A DNA stretch of 64,000 nt from Sarcocystis neurona (Eukaryota > Apicomplexa > Conoidasida > Eucoccidiorida > Sarcocystidae): contig KL647288.1 of the NCBI GenBank assembly GCA_000727475.1, positions 2,135,226 through 2,199,225 on the forward strand, written 5' to 3'. A program made the translations under genes and the position numbers. Below the pieces are notes generated by a model. The model worked only from the letters and a program-made list of their open reading frames with translations, was not told the DNA's origin and ran no database searches. This document shows positions 24,501 to 34,180 of the stretch, piece by piece (the first letter of the stretch is position 1; each line of letters begins with the position of its first letter).

Positions 24501-27500
24501 GTGCGAAGTGGCTGTTGCTGTTGCCGGTGCTGCTGCCGTTAACACCCCTGCAGTGGACGACGCTGCTGCGGCTCTTGATTTTCGACCTTCGTTTGTGGCT
24601 CCTCTGCTACTGCTGCTGCTGGACTGCTGCCTCCCGACTTTTTCTTTTCTGCTGCAGCCTCTGCGCCGCGCGCGAAGACATTTCTCTTCCTCAAGGCTGC
24701 TGCGGCAGCTGCTGCTGCTTTCTCTGCCAGCAGGTGCTGGCGCTACAGGAAGACCCCATCACACGCGTGGCGCTGTGAGTGTGTGCGGTGTACGTACACC
24801 GTCTGCTCGCGTGAAGTGTAGGCGTTGAGGTGGGCACCCATATTCTCGATTTCCTGCTCCAGCTGGATGCGATTTCTCCTCTTGGTGCCCTGAAAGGCCA
24901 GCAGCAGCACGACCACGCAGCGACGACACATGCAATCACAGCAGCAGCTGTTGCCCACCCAGAGGGACGCAGCAGGAAGAAAGACAGCAGTAACAGCAGC
25001 CGCAGCCGCAGGTGAGAACCTTCCCTTGCAAAGTGGTCCGTGCGAAGAACAGTGCGGGCGAAGAACGAGGAAAACAACCGCTGCGTCTTGACCTCAGGAG
25101 AGAGAACAACTGCTGCTGCTGCTGCGTCCAGAGTAGCAGCAACAAGCAAGCGGCGGCAGCAGCAGCAACTGCTCCCTGCGTCCGGAAGGAAGTTTCTTTT
25201 TCTTATGCAGGTATTGAAGGGAAGAATTAAAGGTGGGAAGCAAATCAAAAAGATCCTTCGAAGAGTAAAAAGTGGCGAGCCCGAATGACAAAAAAAAGAA
25301 CATGAAGCGGGGAGACGAGGACGCAGACAGTACTCATCCAGAAGAAGAGAAGGTCCAACAAACGCACGAGAAGAGAAACACGATGTGAGAAAGGCAGTTC
25401 CTCCTCACCTTGAACGTCATGTGCTCGAGAAAATGAGCTGCCCCGTTCGTGCTTTTGCTGTCGTAGCGACTCCCCGAGTCAATCCACACTCCAACTGTTG
25501 CGGTGTGATGAAAAGGCAGTCGCTGCGTAGCTACGCGCAACCCCGAGGACAGCGCCGTGACGACTACAAAGAAAGAACGCAAGCATATGCAACACCAGCA
25601 ACAACGCAACACAGCAACAGCAGCATCCATACCGCTGCGAGGTAACGATGGCAGGGAAGCACCGGCCGCCGACGCGGTGGGAGAGGCAGGCAGCTCGCGA
25701 AGACAGAGCAGAAGCAGCAGCAGCAGTAGCAGCGTGGTCGAGGCGGGATGGGAGAGGAAGGCAGCAGCAGTAGCTGTCGCAGAGGCGACAAGCACAGCAG
25801 AGGAAAGAGCAGCACGGCAACACCTGGCAAGGGGAGGATGACCTAGGGCAGAAGCAAGCATGCGGTGGCTCACGAGGCGCACGGGACGGGGCGGGAGGGG
25901 GCCGGAGGGAGAAAAACAAGCAGCAGACACAGCAGCAGCAGCGACTTGGGGAGCAGCTGCTGCCCCATGCTGCGGTGAGGCAGCAGCGGTTTGCTCGCAG
26001 GGAGAGCAGCAGGACTATGTCACATCAAAGTAAGGAAAGCAGCGGCACCACCGGGCGCGCAGCGACGAAGGAGAAGCACAGAGCAGCCCCACGTACAGCA
26101 GGAAACGAGAGACCGGACAGCAGAAAACGAGGACGGGGCAGCACAGAGGCAGAGGAAAAAGTCGCGCACTTCTTCTTCCGCGCAGGGCAGGTGCATGAAC
26201 GCAGGAAGAAGAGGATGCGGGCGCGCAGTTAAGACGCATCGCCGCGCTTCACTGCCCGCGAGCTGCGCGTGCTCCGGTGTACGTACAGCCGAACACCGAG
26301 AAACAGCGACCCGCAGACAGCAGGAGTCTGTTGCTGCTGCGTTTTTCGCTTGACACAAGGCAGCCGCTGCTGCTGGAACGGAGGGGACCGCCTTTGCTAC
26401 AGCAGCCGACGACGCAAAAGGGTCGCGCAAACAGCAGGCGGAGAAGCGGCTGCAGGAGCAGGCGTCGCTGCAGCAGCAGTGTGCATGAGGCAGCTCGCAG
26501 ACGAACACCGCACGTTTATGCTACTCGAAAGAGCTGCTGTAACAGGAACAAAAAAGCCTCTTGTCTTTCACATGAGTGGGTCACATGACGAACAAGACAG
26601 AAGAAACGTAGTGCCCCGCAGGCGGACTCCTCTGTCGACGAGGCAGCCCACTGCAGCAACAGCAGCATCAGAGGACAGTGCGCACGCAGGCGCTATCTGC
26701 CGGCCTTCAACAAGTCTGAGAAATGCAACAGCAGCAGCAGGGACGCGGCGCAGCGACTCGACGCTGCAGCAGAAGCAGGAGCCGCACCGCCGCGTCGCAG
26801 AGAAATCACACAACCCGCTGCTGCGTGTGTCAGCTGCAGCAGCGGCAACAGCAGCACAGCAGAAATAGCAACGGGGGGCGCTAGCTCTTTGTGCGCGCTC
26901 TTAATGGCAGCAACGGCAACAGTAGCAGAAGGCCGACCTGATGGCGTTGCTTTCCCCAGGTCAAACACAGACGCGGGATACGGCGACGCAGCGGCGAAAC
27001 AACAGCAGCAGCGGCATATAGATGCAGAACTTGTTGTTACTCGGAGAAGTGCAGCGCCACCAGCACCAGCAGCCCAAGTGCAGCAGCGCCACAGCAGCGG
27101 AAGGGCCCCTCTTGCTTTCTGCGCCTGTTGATACGGCGGGGAGAAACACTCGACGCAGCAGCAGCAGTCCACCAGATCCACACATGCCGCAGCAGCAGGG
27201 GCAAACCGCTTGGCACATGCCACAGCAGCAGGAAAAGCGCACGACCCAGCTCACGCTCCAGCAGCTGCTGCACACACATTAGCGAAGCCGAGTCGCACAG
27301 GCGACTTGCAAAGAGCAGAGGAGGAACTCGCAGCAGCAGCAGCAACCCACGCAGATGTCAGTAATTACGAAGTGTTACCATGTGCTGCCTGCCCCTGCTG
27401 AGGAGCAGAAAAAAAGTGCAGCAGCGGCATCACAGGAGGAAGGCAGCATGTACACACAAACGACATAACTCAGGTGACCTTCTGCTGCGCCAAGAAGATG

Positions 27501-28062
27501 TGATCCACCAAGACAAGCGAAGGGGAAGCACAGGCGTCACAACGCCTCAAAAAGGCTTCTGTCGCTGCCTGCTGCGGCACAGAGACCCTCCCCTGCAGCG
27601 CCACCAGCAGCACGGCGCCTCTTCGGTGCTGCCTGCAATACCAGGAAGAACAGCAGCAGCCGCAGAGCAGCAGCGGCAGCGCAGCAGCGGCAGAGCAGCA
27701 GCAACAGACAAAGATTCAACGGGGGGCTTACGTGTAGGCGGCTGGTTAAATGCCTCCGGGGGAATGTCGCTAGTAGAAACGCGAGAAGCGCTGCGAGGGA
27801 AGAGCGAGGGAGGACCCACGCGATGGGTAAGCGCAGCTGCAACGCTGCCTGCCTCTTTCCGTAAAGAAGTGACAGCGTTGTCTGCTGCTGCTGCTGCGGA
27901 AGAGAAAGAAAACCCCCGCCGCAGCGGCAGGGAGCCCCCTGCAGCAGCGTCGCCTGCTGCAGGGAAACATGCTCCAGCTGCTGCAGTGGGCTGCGCGGCT
28001 GCTGCGCAGCCCGCAGCACGTGCTGCTCCCGAAGACAGGCGCTGGACCAGATGACGCAGCAT
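15557..28062 (-). CDS. MPPB: Mitochondrial processing peptidase beta subunit (M16)
   Basis: Catalytic subunit of the heterodimeric matrix peptidase that removes targeting presequences from imported mitochondrial proteins. Nine exons join in one frame on the minus strand: 27732-28062, 25409-25563, 24798-24889, 23462-23642, 21921-22254, 19950-20215, 18761-18802, 17403-17467 and 15557-15659 (523 codons). All introns are GT-AG. The start ATG at 28060-28062 opens an Arg/Ala-rich N-terminus that fits a mitochondrial presequence. Exon 2 encodes [20 protein letters not shown] and the zinc motif HFLEH (H154, E157, H158). Exon 4 has [12 protein letters not shown], with a glutamate 76 residues after H158 as in the family HxxEH-X76-E pattern. 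Later hallmarks are [43 protein letters not shown] and [10 protein letters not shown]. About 25 residues of the usual C-terminus are missing, so one last exon remains unfound. Two donors lie inside copies of a repeated palindrome. Confidence 0.92.
17696..17707. repeat. GTGTACGTACAC palindrome copy
   Basis: Perfect 12-bp palindrome in context TGCGGTGTACGTACACCGGG, in the MPP beta intron between the exons at 18761 and 17467. Confidence 0.85.
18097..18108. repeat. GTGTACGTACAC palindrome copy
   Basis: Second perfect copy in the same MPP beta intron, in context AGGTGTACGTACACCGGGTC, about 400 bp from the copy at 17696. Confidence 0.85.
18803..19949. repeat. Pyrimidine-rich intron (purine-rich on the sense strand)
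   Basis: The MPP beta intron between the exons at 19950 and 18802 is overwhelmingly C and T on the + strand from about 19060 to 19900 (CTTCTTCC, CTCTTCCTC and similar). The pre-mRNA from the minus strand would therefore be GA-rich. The open frames here (poly-Ser/Pro/Leu on +, Glu/Arg/Gly on -) are composition artefacts. Confidence 0.8.
20216..21920. repeat. MPP beta intron with CAG- and CTG-rich halves
   Basis: From about 20230 to 20560 the + strand carries CAG triplets. From about 20880 to 21900 it switches to CTG triplets and C/T-rich sequence. Triplet orientation therefore inverts within one intron. No exon-like peptide was seen between the flanking MPP beta exons. Confidence 0.75.
22918..23463. 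repeat. Cluster of GTGTACGTACAC-type palindromes
   Basis: Perfect copies lie at 22918-22929, 22960-22971 and 23193-23204. One-mismatch copies are at 23237-23248 (GTGTACTTACAC), 23342-23353 (GTGTACATACAC), 23397-23408 (GCGTACGTACAC) and 23452-23463 (GTGTACGTACAG). Related partial forms lie near 23154 and 23288. Several have the wider context TGCGGTGTACRTACACYCGA. Apart from the last copy, which overlaps the end of an exon, the cluster fills the MPP beta intron at 22255-23461. Confidence 0.9.
23890..24290. repeat. TA-rich degenerate minisatellite
   Basis: Repeated phrases of the type GAAGACACACTAAAACATATA and GTGAGTGTRTATATATA alternate with (TA)n and GAGAGAGA runs at irregular spacing of about 90-110 bp. 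It lies in the MPP beta intron between the exons at 24798 and 23642. Confidence 0.65.
24788..24799. repeat. Palindrome copy spanning a splice donor
   Basis: A perfect GTGTACGTACAC overlaps the 3' end of MPP beta exon 3 (24798-24889). Read on the minus strand, the exon ends CAGACGGT and the intron begins GTACGTACACC. The Val codon is split GT/G across the intron and completes the conserved SREQTVYYAK peptide. Confidence 0.85.
25640..27700. repeat. CAG-rich intron of MPP beta
   Basis: CAGCAG triplets occur densely through the 2.2-kb first intron (25564-27731), for example around 25710, 26660, 26740, 27010 and 27650. On the transcribed minus strand they read CTG. The frames of 80-240 codons across this region are low-complexity Ala/Gln/Ser/Leu shadows. 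A one-mismatch palindrome copy (GTGTACGTACAG) sits at 26277-26288. Confidence 0.75.
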
Positions 28063-28165
28063 CGCGTGGACACGACAGAAGGCGCGCGATAGCGAAAGGA
28101 ACTGTACGGTTCGAGGTGCAGGGCGTGCACAAACCGCGGGAATTGACAAAACAGCAAAGACTTCG

Positions 28166-28343
28166 GTGTACTTACACCCGAAACACGAGTACGAAACGCC
28201 GAGGTATCTTTTTGCTGCAGAGGAGACTCTTGAAAAATCCCGTTTGTACGAGGGGAGAAACCGGAACACGTCCCCTAAGAAAGATGGCCACTGCTATACG
28301 CGTTCCTGCCGCATGCACAACGTAGACTCGGGTGTACGTACAG
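28166..28343. repeat. Two palindrome variants upstream of MPP beta
   Basis: GTGTACTTACAC at 28166-28177 (in CTTCGGTGTACTTACACCCG) and GTGTACGTACAG at 28332-28343 lie about 105 and 270 bp upstream of the MPP beta start codon. They are in the 5' UTR or promoter region. Confidence 0.75.
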
Positions 28344-29339
28344 TGGCATCGACGCACCGCGACGAAGATAGGGGTAAAAGGCAACAACGAATACCCGTTT
28401 TTTCAACTGGTGAAATTTCTGAGGACTTCGTCCCTTCTCCGTGAGGAAGCGGAGTGACGGGGCAGGCCCTCGCAGCCGCACAAATGAAACAGAGGCTGCA
28501 GCCAGCGCACAGGCCTTCTACACACGCGGGCACCGGCACAGGCGTGCAGTTCGTACAAACGGAAAAAGAGGAAGTCCCGGTGATGCGAACGAAGGAAGAA
28601 AACGGTGAAGAAGTGCAAGGATTTCCACAGATTTGAGAAAGTAGAGGCAACACGCCGTCCCTCTGGGCCGTTCCGCGTTCACGTGAGTGTGGGGCTTCAC
28701 GAGCGGCAGCGCTCCGGCAACGGGTGGACAGACGGGGAGGCAAAGCGCCTTTTCTTCGGAGAGGCGCGACTTAGAACTGAGAGGAGAGCGTGTGAGGCAG
28801 AGCGGAAGGAGAAACGCGAGAGACAGCAGTAGTGAGAGCGCGGTCCGTCAGTACGCAGCAGGGAAGCCGCGGACGGCACAGAGATACAGCGGCCGAACGC
28901 GGAGGCGGACGACGAACGGCAGCGCGGGTTGGCACAACATGAGCAAATTAACAAAGATCCGAAGGGAAATCCGCAGGCAGAGTCCGTACACCACGGTCTT
29001 TAATGGGTGTCTCTTCGTGTAAGACAACTAGCGCCGTGACTGCGGCTTGCATGCACCTTACGTACACGCAGACAGAGCTCCTCCCGCACAACGAGGCCGT
29101 ACACACACCACAGAGCTGCGGAGAAAACAACACTCATGTGGCTTCGTTGCCAGTATCCAGAAGGAGGAGAATCTGCAGTACCTTCACGAAACGACAGTCC
29201 CCAGCTGCTCTCATCAGCAACACAGCTCGTGCTGCTGGTATTGCTACACTCCTTGCTTCTTGTCCACTACTGCTCTGCGTGCCGAGAAGCGCAACGGGCC
29301 ACTCCTTCTTGTGGCTGTGAACGACTGACTCCTGCTGTC

Positions 29340-29640
29340 GTCCGTCTGCAGTGCCGGTGCCGCTGCTGTGCCTGCTCCTCGGCTGTGCGGCCCGGCTGCT
29401 ACGGCGCTGCCGCTACCGTGCCGCTACTGTACTACTCCCGCTACTGCTGCTGCAGCGGCGGTGCTGCTCCTGTCGCGGTGTGGCTGCAGCTGCTCGGTTG
29501 CCGCAGCTGCTGCTGCAGTTGCCGTTGCGGCTGCTGGTAGTGTGCTACTGCTGCAGCTGCTCTCGTGTCGCTCGTGCTGTGTTGGGGGTGTGGTGTGCCG
29601 CAGCTGTGTTGCTGCAGCCGCTGCGGCTCTGACGCGCCGG
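29340..29640. repeat. CTG/CCG-rich triplet tract
   Basis: Imperfect GCTGCTGCTG and GCTGCCGCTG triplets dominate. Open frames in all three + phases give low-complexity Ala, Leu or Cys runs, as expected for repeats rather than a gene. Confidence 0.7.
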
Positions 29641-30465
29641 CTTGCTGCTGAATTCGCGGCGGCTTCAGCTGCGACCGCTACGGTCGCGCGTTGCTGCCTC
29701 CAGTCGCCGAGTTGCCACCCTCTTGAGATCTGCTCTGCGCGTGCGCTCTCGTGCCCGTGAGGCCCTGCTGCTGCGCTTCGGCTGCCCGCTCCTGGTGGGG
29801 CTGCGGCAGTCCACTGTGCTTTAGCAGTAAGTCTATCTGCACGTGTGTAGCAGCAGCAGCATCTGTCGGTGAAACAGCAGCCAACGAGTACAGCTAGACA
29901 TGGCAACGTACGTCTCTCTATCCGTGTACGGACACACCACACGCGTAGATAGTGCGGACCTTTCTAAAACGGTTACCGATCCACGTATTACCGCACACGC
30001 ACACGTATGCATGAGAGAGACTGTCCACGTATTTCTGTGTTAGTGTGTCCTGGTGTGTGTTTCTGCGTATACATGAGGGAGACTGTCCACTTATTTCTGT
30101 GTAAGTATGTCCTGCTGTGTATGTCTGTGCGTGTGTCAGCTGCTACACTCGCCTCTTGCCACGCCATGTTCGTCAACGCGATCTGCACGCGAGGACGAGC
30201 GCGGCACTAACTTCCATGTCACACCAGCTGGTATATGTTTTAATACTGGACGGTGTGTGCACAGGGGAATATACCCTGTCAGATACTTGTAGTACACAGG
30301 TGTATTACGGCGTCGCCTCTCCCCCCGAGTCTGTGGAATTCATGCTGCTGCTACTGGTGCACGTTCTTCAGCAAGACGCCAACGCCAAGTACTGCTGCTT
30401 CCACTGTTGCTCGTGTGACAAACCGGCTACATGTCCACTGCTGTGGCGACTGCTACGGCTGCAGC

Positions 30466-30595
30466 AGCTGCTGCTGCTACCCCTGCCGCTGCTACCGCTG
30501 CCGCTGCTACCGCTGCCGCTGCTACCCCTGCCGCTGCTACCCCTGCTGCTACTACTGCTGCTGCTGCTACCGCTGCTGCCACTGCTGCTGCTGAG
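30466..30595. repeat. 15-bp minisatellite, CTGCTACCGCTGCCG type
   Basis: The unit GCTGCTACCGCTGCC or its variant GCTGCTACCCCTGCC repeats about seven times in register, grading into plain CTG triplets at both ends. It lies in the gap between the two large genes. Confidence 0.85.
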
Positions 30596-31996
30596 GCGGT
30601 TGTGGCTCAACTTCACCTGTGCACTTCAGGCTCTCTGGCTATCGGTGGTTCACTTCGCACGACCCGCCAGCTCTCTCCCCTGTGGACTACCGCTGCAGCT
30701 ATTGCATGCGCTTTGTGACTGGCGCGTCGTTTGAGAGATATGTGAGCGCGGGCAGCTGGACTTCAGACACACGATAGCTGCGTCAGTGCAGTAAATAATA
30801 GCCACAGACAAGACACTTATTGTAGGAGCCGTGGAAGCTCTGCACGTACGCATATTGTTTTATAGACGTATCGCCCTCTCTCCCGTGTGTGTGTACTCCG
30901 TACTTCTACGAGAGTCGTTGCATGCGTCCGTCGCCACCACGGCAACACAGGGCTCACACCTCCAGCCTGCGCATCTCCATGCGTGTTTCCTAGTGTCGAG
31001 TTTTTCCTTTTCACGTCTTTACGCCTCTACGGCACCTAGCACGGCTCTCCATGCGTCCTTTTCCGCTTAGCCAAAGGCGAGGTTCTCGCTCCGCGCGATG
31101 TTGAACCATCTACCTTTGCTGGATAGCCAGGTCCGCTACAGTATCCGTCCTCTTCCGGTTCAGTTTCCCTCGTGGCGCCCCTCGAAGGGTGCACGCCTCG
31201 GTCCTTGCTGTGTGGTAGCCCTCCGAGGAAAAGTCACGGCAAGAAGCTGCTTCGCCTCGGTTCTCCATGACGCGCAGCGGCTACCGAGGGAGCCAGCCGG
31301 CTGCTAAACTGTGCGCAGTTGAATATTCGACGGTGAGAAAAAGCCTTCGAAAAAGACAGACTGCATGCTCCGCGGCTCCCCAGTCTCCATATGTCTCCTC
31401 TACGTCCACGTGTGCGGAAGACAGCAGCGCGCACAAGAGAGAAAGACAACATCGCTGTGTGCTGTCAACGCGCGTGCCCTGCTTGATGGTTGACTCAGAG
31501 ACTGACACACCGACGTCTTCGTCATTTTTTGTCTTCACGTGCGAGCCGTGCCTTTGGGACTGCTACCCTTTGTTGCCGTTGTCTAGCCGAAAGACATGTC
31601 TCGGAAGATTGGCGAGCCTGGCAGGGTCAGCAGACGTTCGGGTAAATAACTGCGCACACGTCACGGAGGACGTCATCTTCGAATGCTAGGAAATGCATGC
31701 GCGCACACCAGCTCTCCTCTTCCCAGGAAGTAGACAGTATCTGCGCGACTGCTCCTGTTATAGGGTCGCTGGCAGCAAGCAACAGAGGCGCACTGCTTTG
31801 GGGGACCACCCTCTTGTGTACGAGACTCTGGCCTGCTTTGTTGAATATGTAGTCAATCTACTTCGCTCTCCCCTGCACGCCACACGCGTGTGGATTTCTT
31901 TCTATAGAGCAGAGCACCAGATGGGTGGGGCACTGCTGCTGCGTCATGCGCCTGCAGGGGTGCTGCCCGGGAACACTGGCCAGCTGCACTTGTCGG

Positions 31997-32008
31997 CTGT
32001 ACGTACAC
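31997..32008. repeat. CTGTACGTACAC palindrome variant
   Basis: One-mismatch copy in context GGCTGTACGTACACCGCAGG, in the gap upstream of PMS1. Confidence 0.75.
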
Positions 32009-32344
32009 CGCAGGTGAACTTCGAACATGCCGGTCCGGCGCCTCGCAGCACCAGCTGCAGCCCGCACAGCGGTCACCTGTCCAGCAGCAGACTTCAGACC
32101 ACCGAGCCCGCGACAGCACCGCTCCCTGCAAGCGCAGCACTTTTCTCGTATATATTTGTGGCTACCCGGCCACACAGGGACACACGTATATGCGCCTTCG
32201 TGGTGTAAAGTTGAGGAAGTAGCACGTGGGCCTACCTGATGCATCTCGATACGCAGAAAATACTTCCTCTGTGTCTAGCAGTATGCTGCTCACTATTATG
32301 TCGAACTGGCAGATAGCACGCCTGTCTACGCTGAACGTCCTCCT

Positions 32345-32770
32345 CGCATATATATATATATGGACTTCCTGCTCATATATGTATGTATGTGTATATATAT
32401 GTATGGACTTCCAGCTTGTATATATGTATATACGGACTTCCTGCTTGTAAATATGTATGTATGAACTCCTTTATATATATGTGTATATGTGAACGTCCTA
32501 CTTGTATACAGGTAGGAAGGTATCTGCCGTAGGAAGCTTGTGTAGACGGGATGTCCTGCTTGTCTATATGTATATACGTGGACTTCCTGCTTGTATATGT
32601 ATATGGATGTCCTGATTTTCTATAGACTGGGCAGTGCCTGCCTTGGAGGGGCAGTTCCTGCTTCACTCTGCCCTATCAAATAGCACTGCTGTCTGTATGA
32701 ACAGGTCCTGCTTGGATGTATATATGGACGTCTCCCGCTTGTATATTTGTAGGGAAGGGTCTGCCTTCTT
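32345..32770. repeat. Minisatellite, about 40-50 bp unit
   Basis: Units built on TATGGACTTCCTGCTTGTATA recur about eight times (for example near 32359, 32402, 32432, 32578 and 32600). They become more diverged to the right and are mixed with TATGTATG runs. It lies upstream of PMS1, outside coding sequence. Confidence 0.8.
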
Positions 32771-33129
32771 GGGGCGGCGGCTCCCGCTTTTCTCTAGCTG
32801 GCTCTACATATCTGCGGCATTCGTGCTGCAGGTGGTGAAGACCGTGCGTGGGACTCTGCCGTTTCGGCTCGGTTACAGTGGGCGTTTCTTTTGAAGAGGA
32901 GGGGTCTCCTCCTTTCTTGGTCTGGTGGAAGTTCTATGTGGATCGTGTATCGCTTGGCAGCAGCAGCAGCAGGTGTTTCCTGCTTCTGCAGAACTGGTGA
33001 CCCTATCCTAGCTTCTTCCGTGTGGGTGCAGGCTTCTTTTCTAAGTACAAGTATATATAGGTGTGTAGCTACAGAAGTGTGTGGTTCATTTTTCATAGGT
33101 GTCACGCCTGCGTGGTGTGCGGGACGGTG

Positions 33130-33900
33130 TTGCGTCCTGGCAGCAGCAACAGCAGCAGCAGCTGCTGCAGAGCACGCGTGAACAGCTGCAGCAGCCGCAG
33201 CAGCAGTAGCGATAGCGCTCGCAGGCGTCTCCTGAAGCGTTGACACCAGCAACAGGACAGACGACAGCAGGCTCAGGGGCAGCAGCACAGCGGACGGGAG
33301 CAACAGCGTCAGCAGCAGCAGCAGAGCAAGACCTGCGTCGGGTACACCGGTAGCAGCAGAGGACTGCCTGTCGTCCGTTGGAATCGCAGCGCAGGAAGAG
33401 CAGGAACAGAAGCAGCAGGTCAGCGGTTGCAGCAGCGGTGGACGGGTCCCCTGGGTAGTAACCCGTTGCTGCAAAGTGAAACGAGTTGCAGCAGCAGCAG
33501 CAGAGGCTCCACGAGCGGCAGTCGAGGCGAAGGAGGAGAGGGGAGACGGGCGGCATACGGCAGGGACAACGCGTGTAGCTCCGGGCAAAGCGCAACTGCA
33601 GCAGAAGAAGAAGCAGCTGCAACGCAGGTGCTGCAGATGATGAGACAGCAGCGACACTGCTACAAAGGCAGGCAACCACAGCGCAGCAGCGTTGACTGCA
33701 GCAAAAGGCGCACAGCAGCAGTAACAGCAGCAGCAACCGTCTGGGGCCGACGTAGAGAGAATCTTCTCAACAGCAGCGAAGACGAGCAGAAAAGAAACAG
33801 CAGCTTTTGCGTGCACGAGACCACCGCAGCAGCGGGAGACGAAAGCGAGTAGGGAGTCGCAGAGCGACGTGAAGATCCAACAGCAGCAGCGCAGAGGTTG
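33130..33900. repeat. CAG-rich triplet tract upstream of PMS1
   Basis: CAGCAG triplets run through this stretch, ending about 280 bp before the PMS1 start codon. The 417-codon minus-strand frame covering it (32794-34047) is Leu/Ala/Cys/Ser-rich low complexity, and I do not call it a gene. Confidence 0.75.
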
Positions 33901-34180
33901 GTGGCGGTAGGTTAGATAGCAAGAGAGATACAGGCGTAGCTGCTGCTGTTGCTTCTTGTGCTGGCAGACGGCTGCTCTCCAGCTTCCGGGTCGAAGGGAA
34001 GGGGAAGTGTCACACGACGTTCTTCGTCCCAGTTCAAGGAGCCACATATGTCAGGTAGATATACGCCTGCTGCTGTGCTCCTGTCTTCTGCTTCGGGCAA
34101 CGGGACGGCAGGGACGTGCTTTATCGCCGGCAGGCGCACAGCCGGAGAATCTGTAGACATATGCGCAAGCCGTCCTCCCC

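Larger units (their letters stand above)
28063..34180. other. Region between MPP beta and PMS1, no recognised gene
   Basis: This gap should hold divergent promoters, because MPP beta is transcribed leftward and PMS1 rightward. I see CTG/CAG triplet tracts, two minisatellites and three palindrome-like copies at 28166, 28332 and 31997. A minus-strand frame at 31627-31809 has mixed composition but no supporting splice context. I found no tRNA or rRNA gene. Confidence 0.5.

Noticed and set aside
31627..31809. Minus-strand frame with balanced composition
   Set aside because: No splice partners and no recognised motif; 60 codons can occur by chance.
32794..34047. 417-codon minus-strand frame
   Set aside because: Leu/Ala/Cys/Ser low complexity produced by CAG triplets; no conserved motif or splice context.
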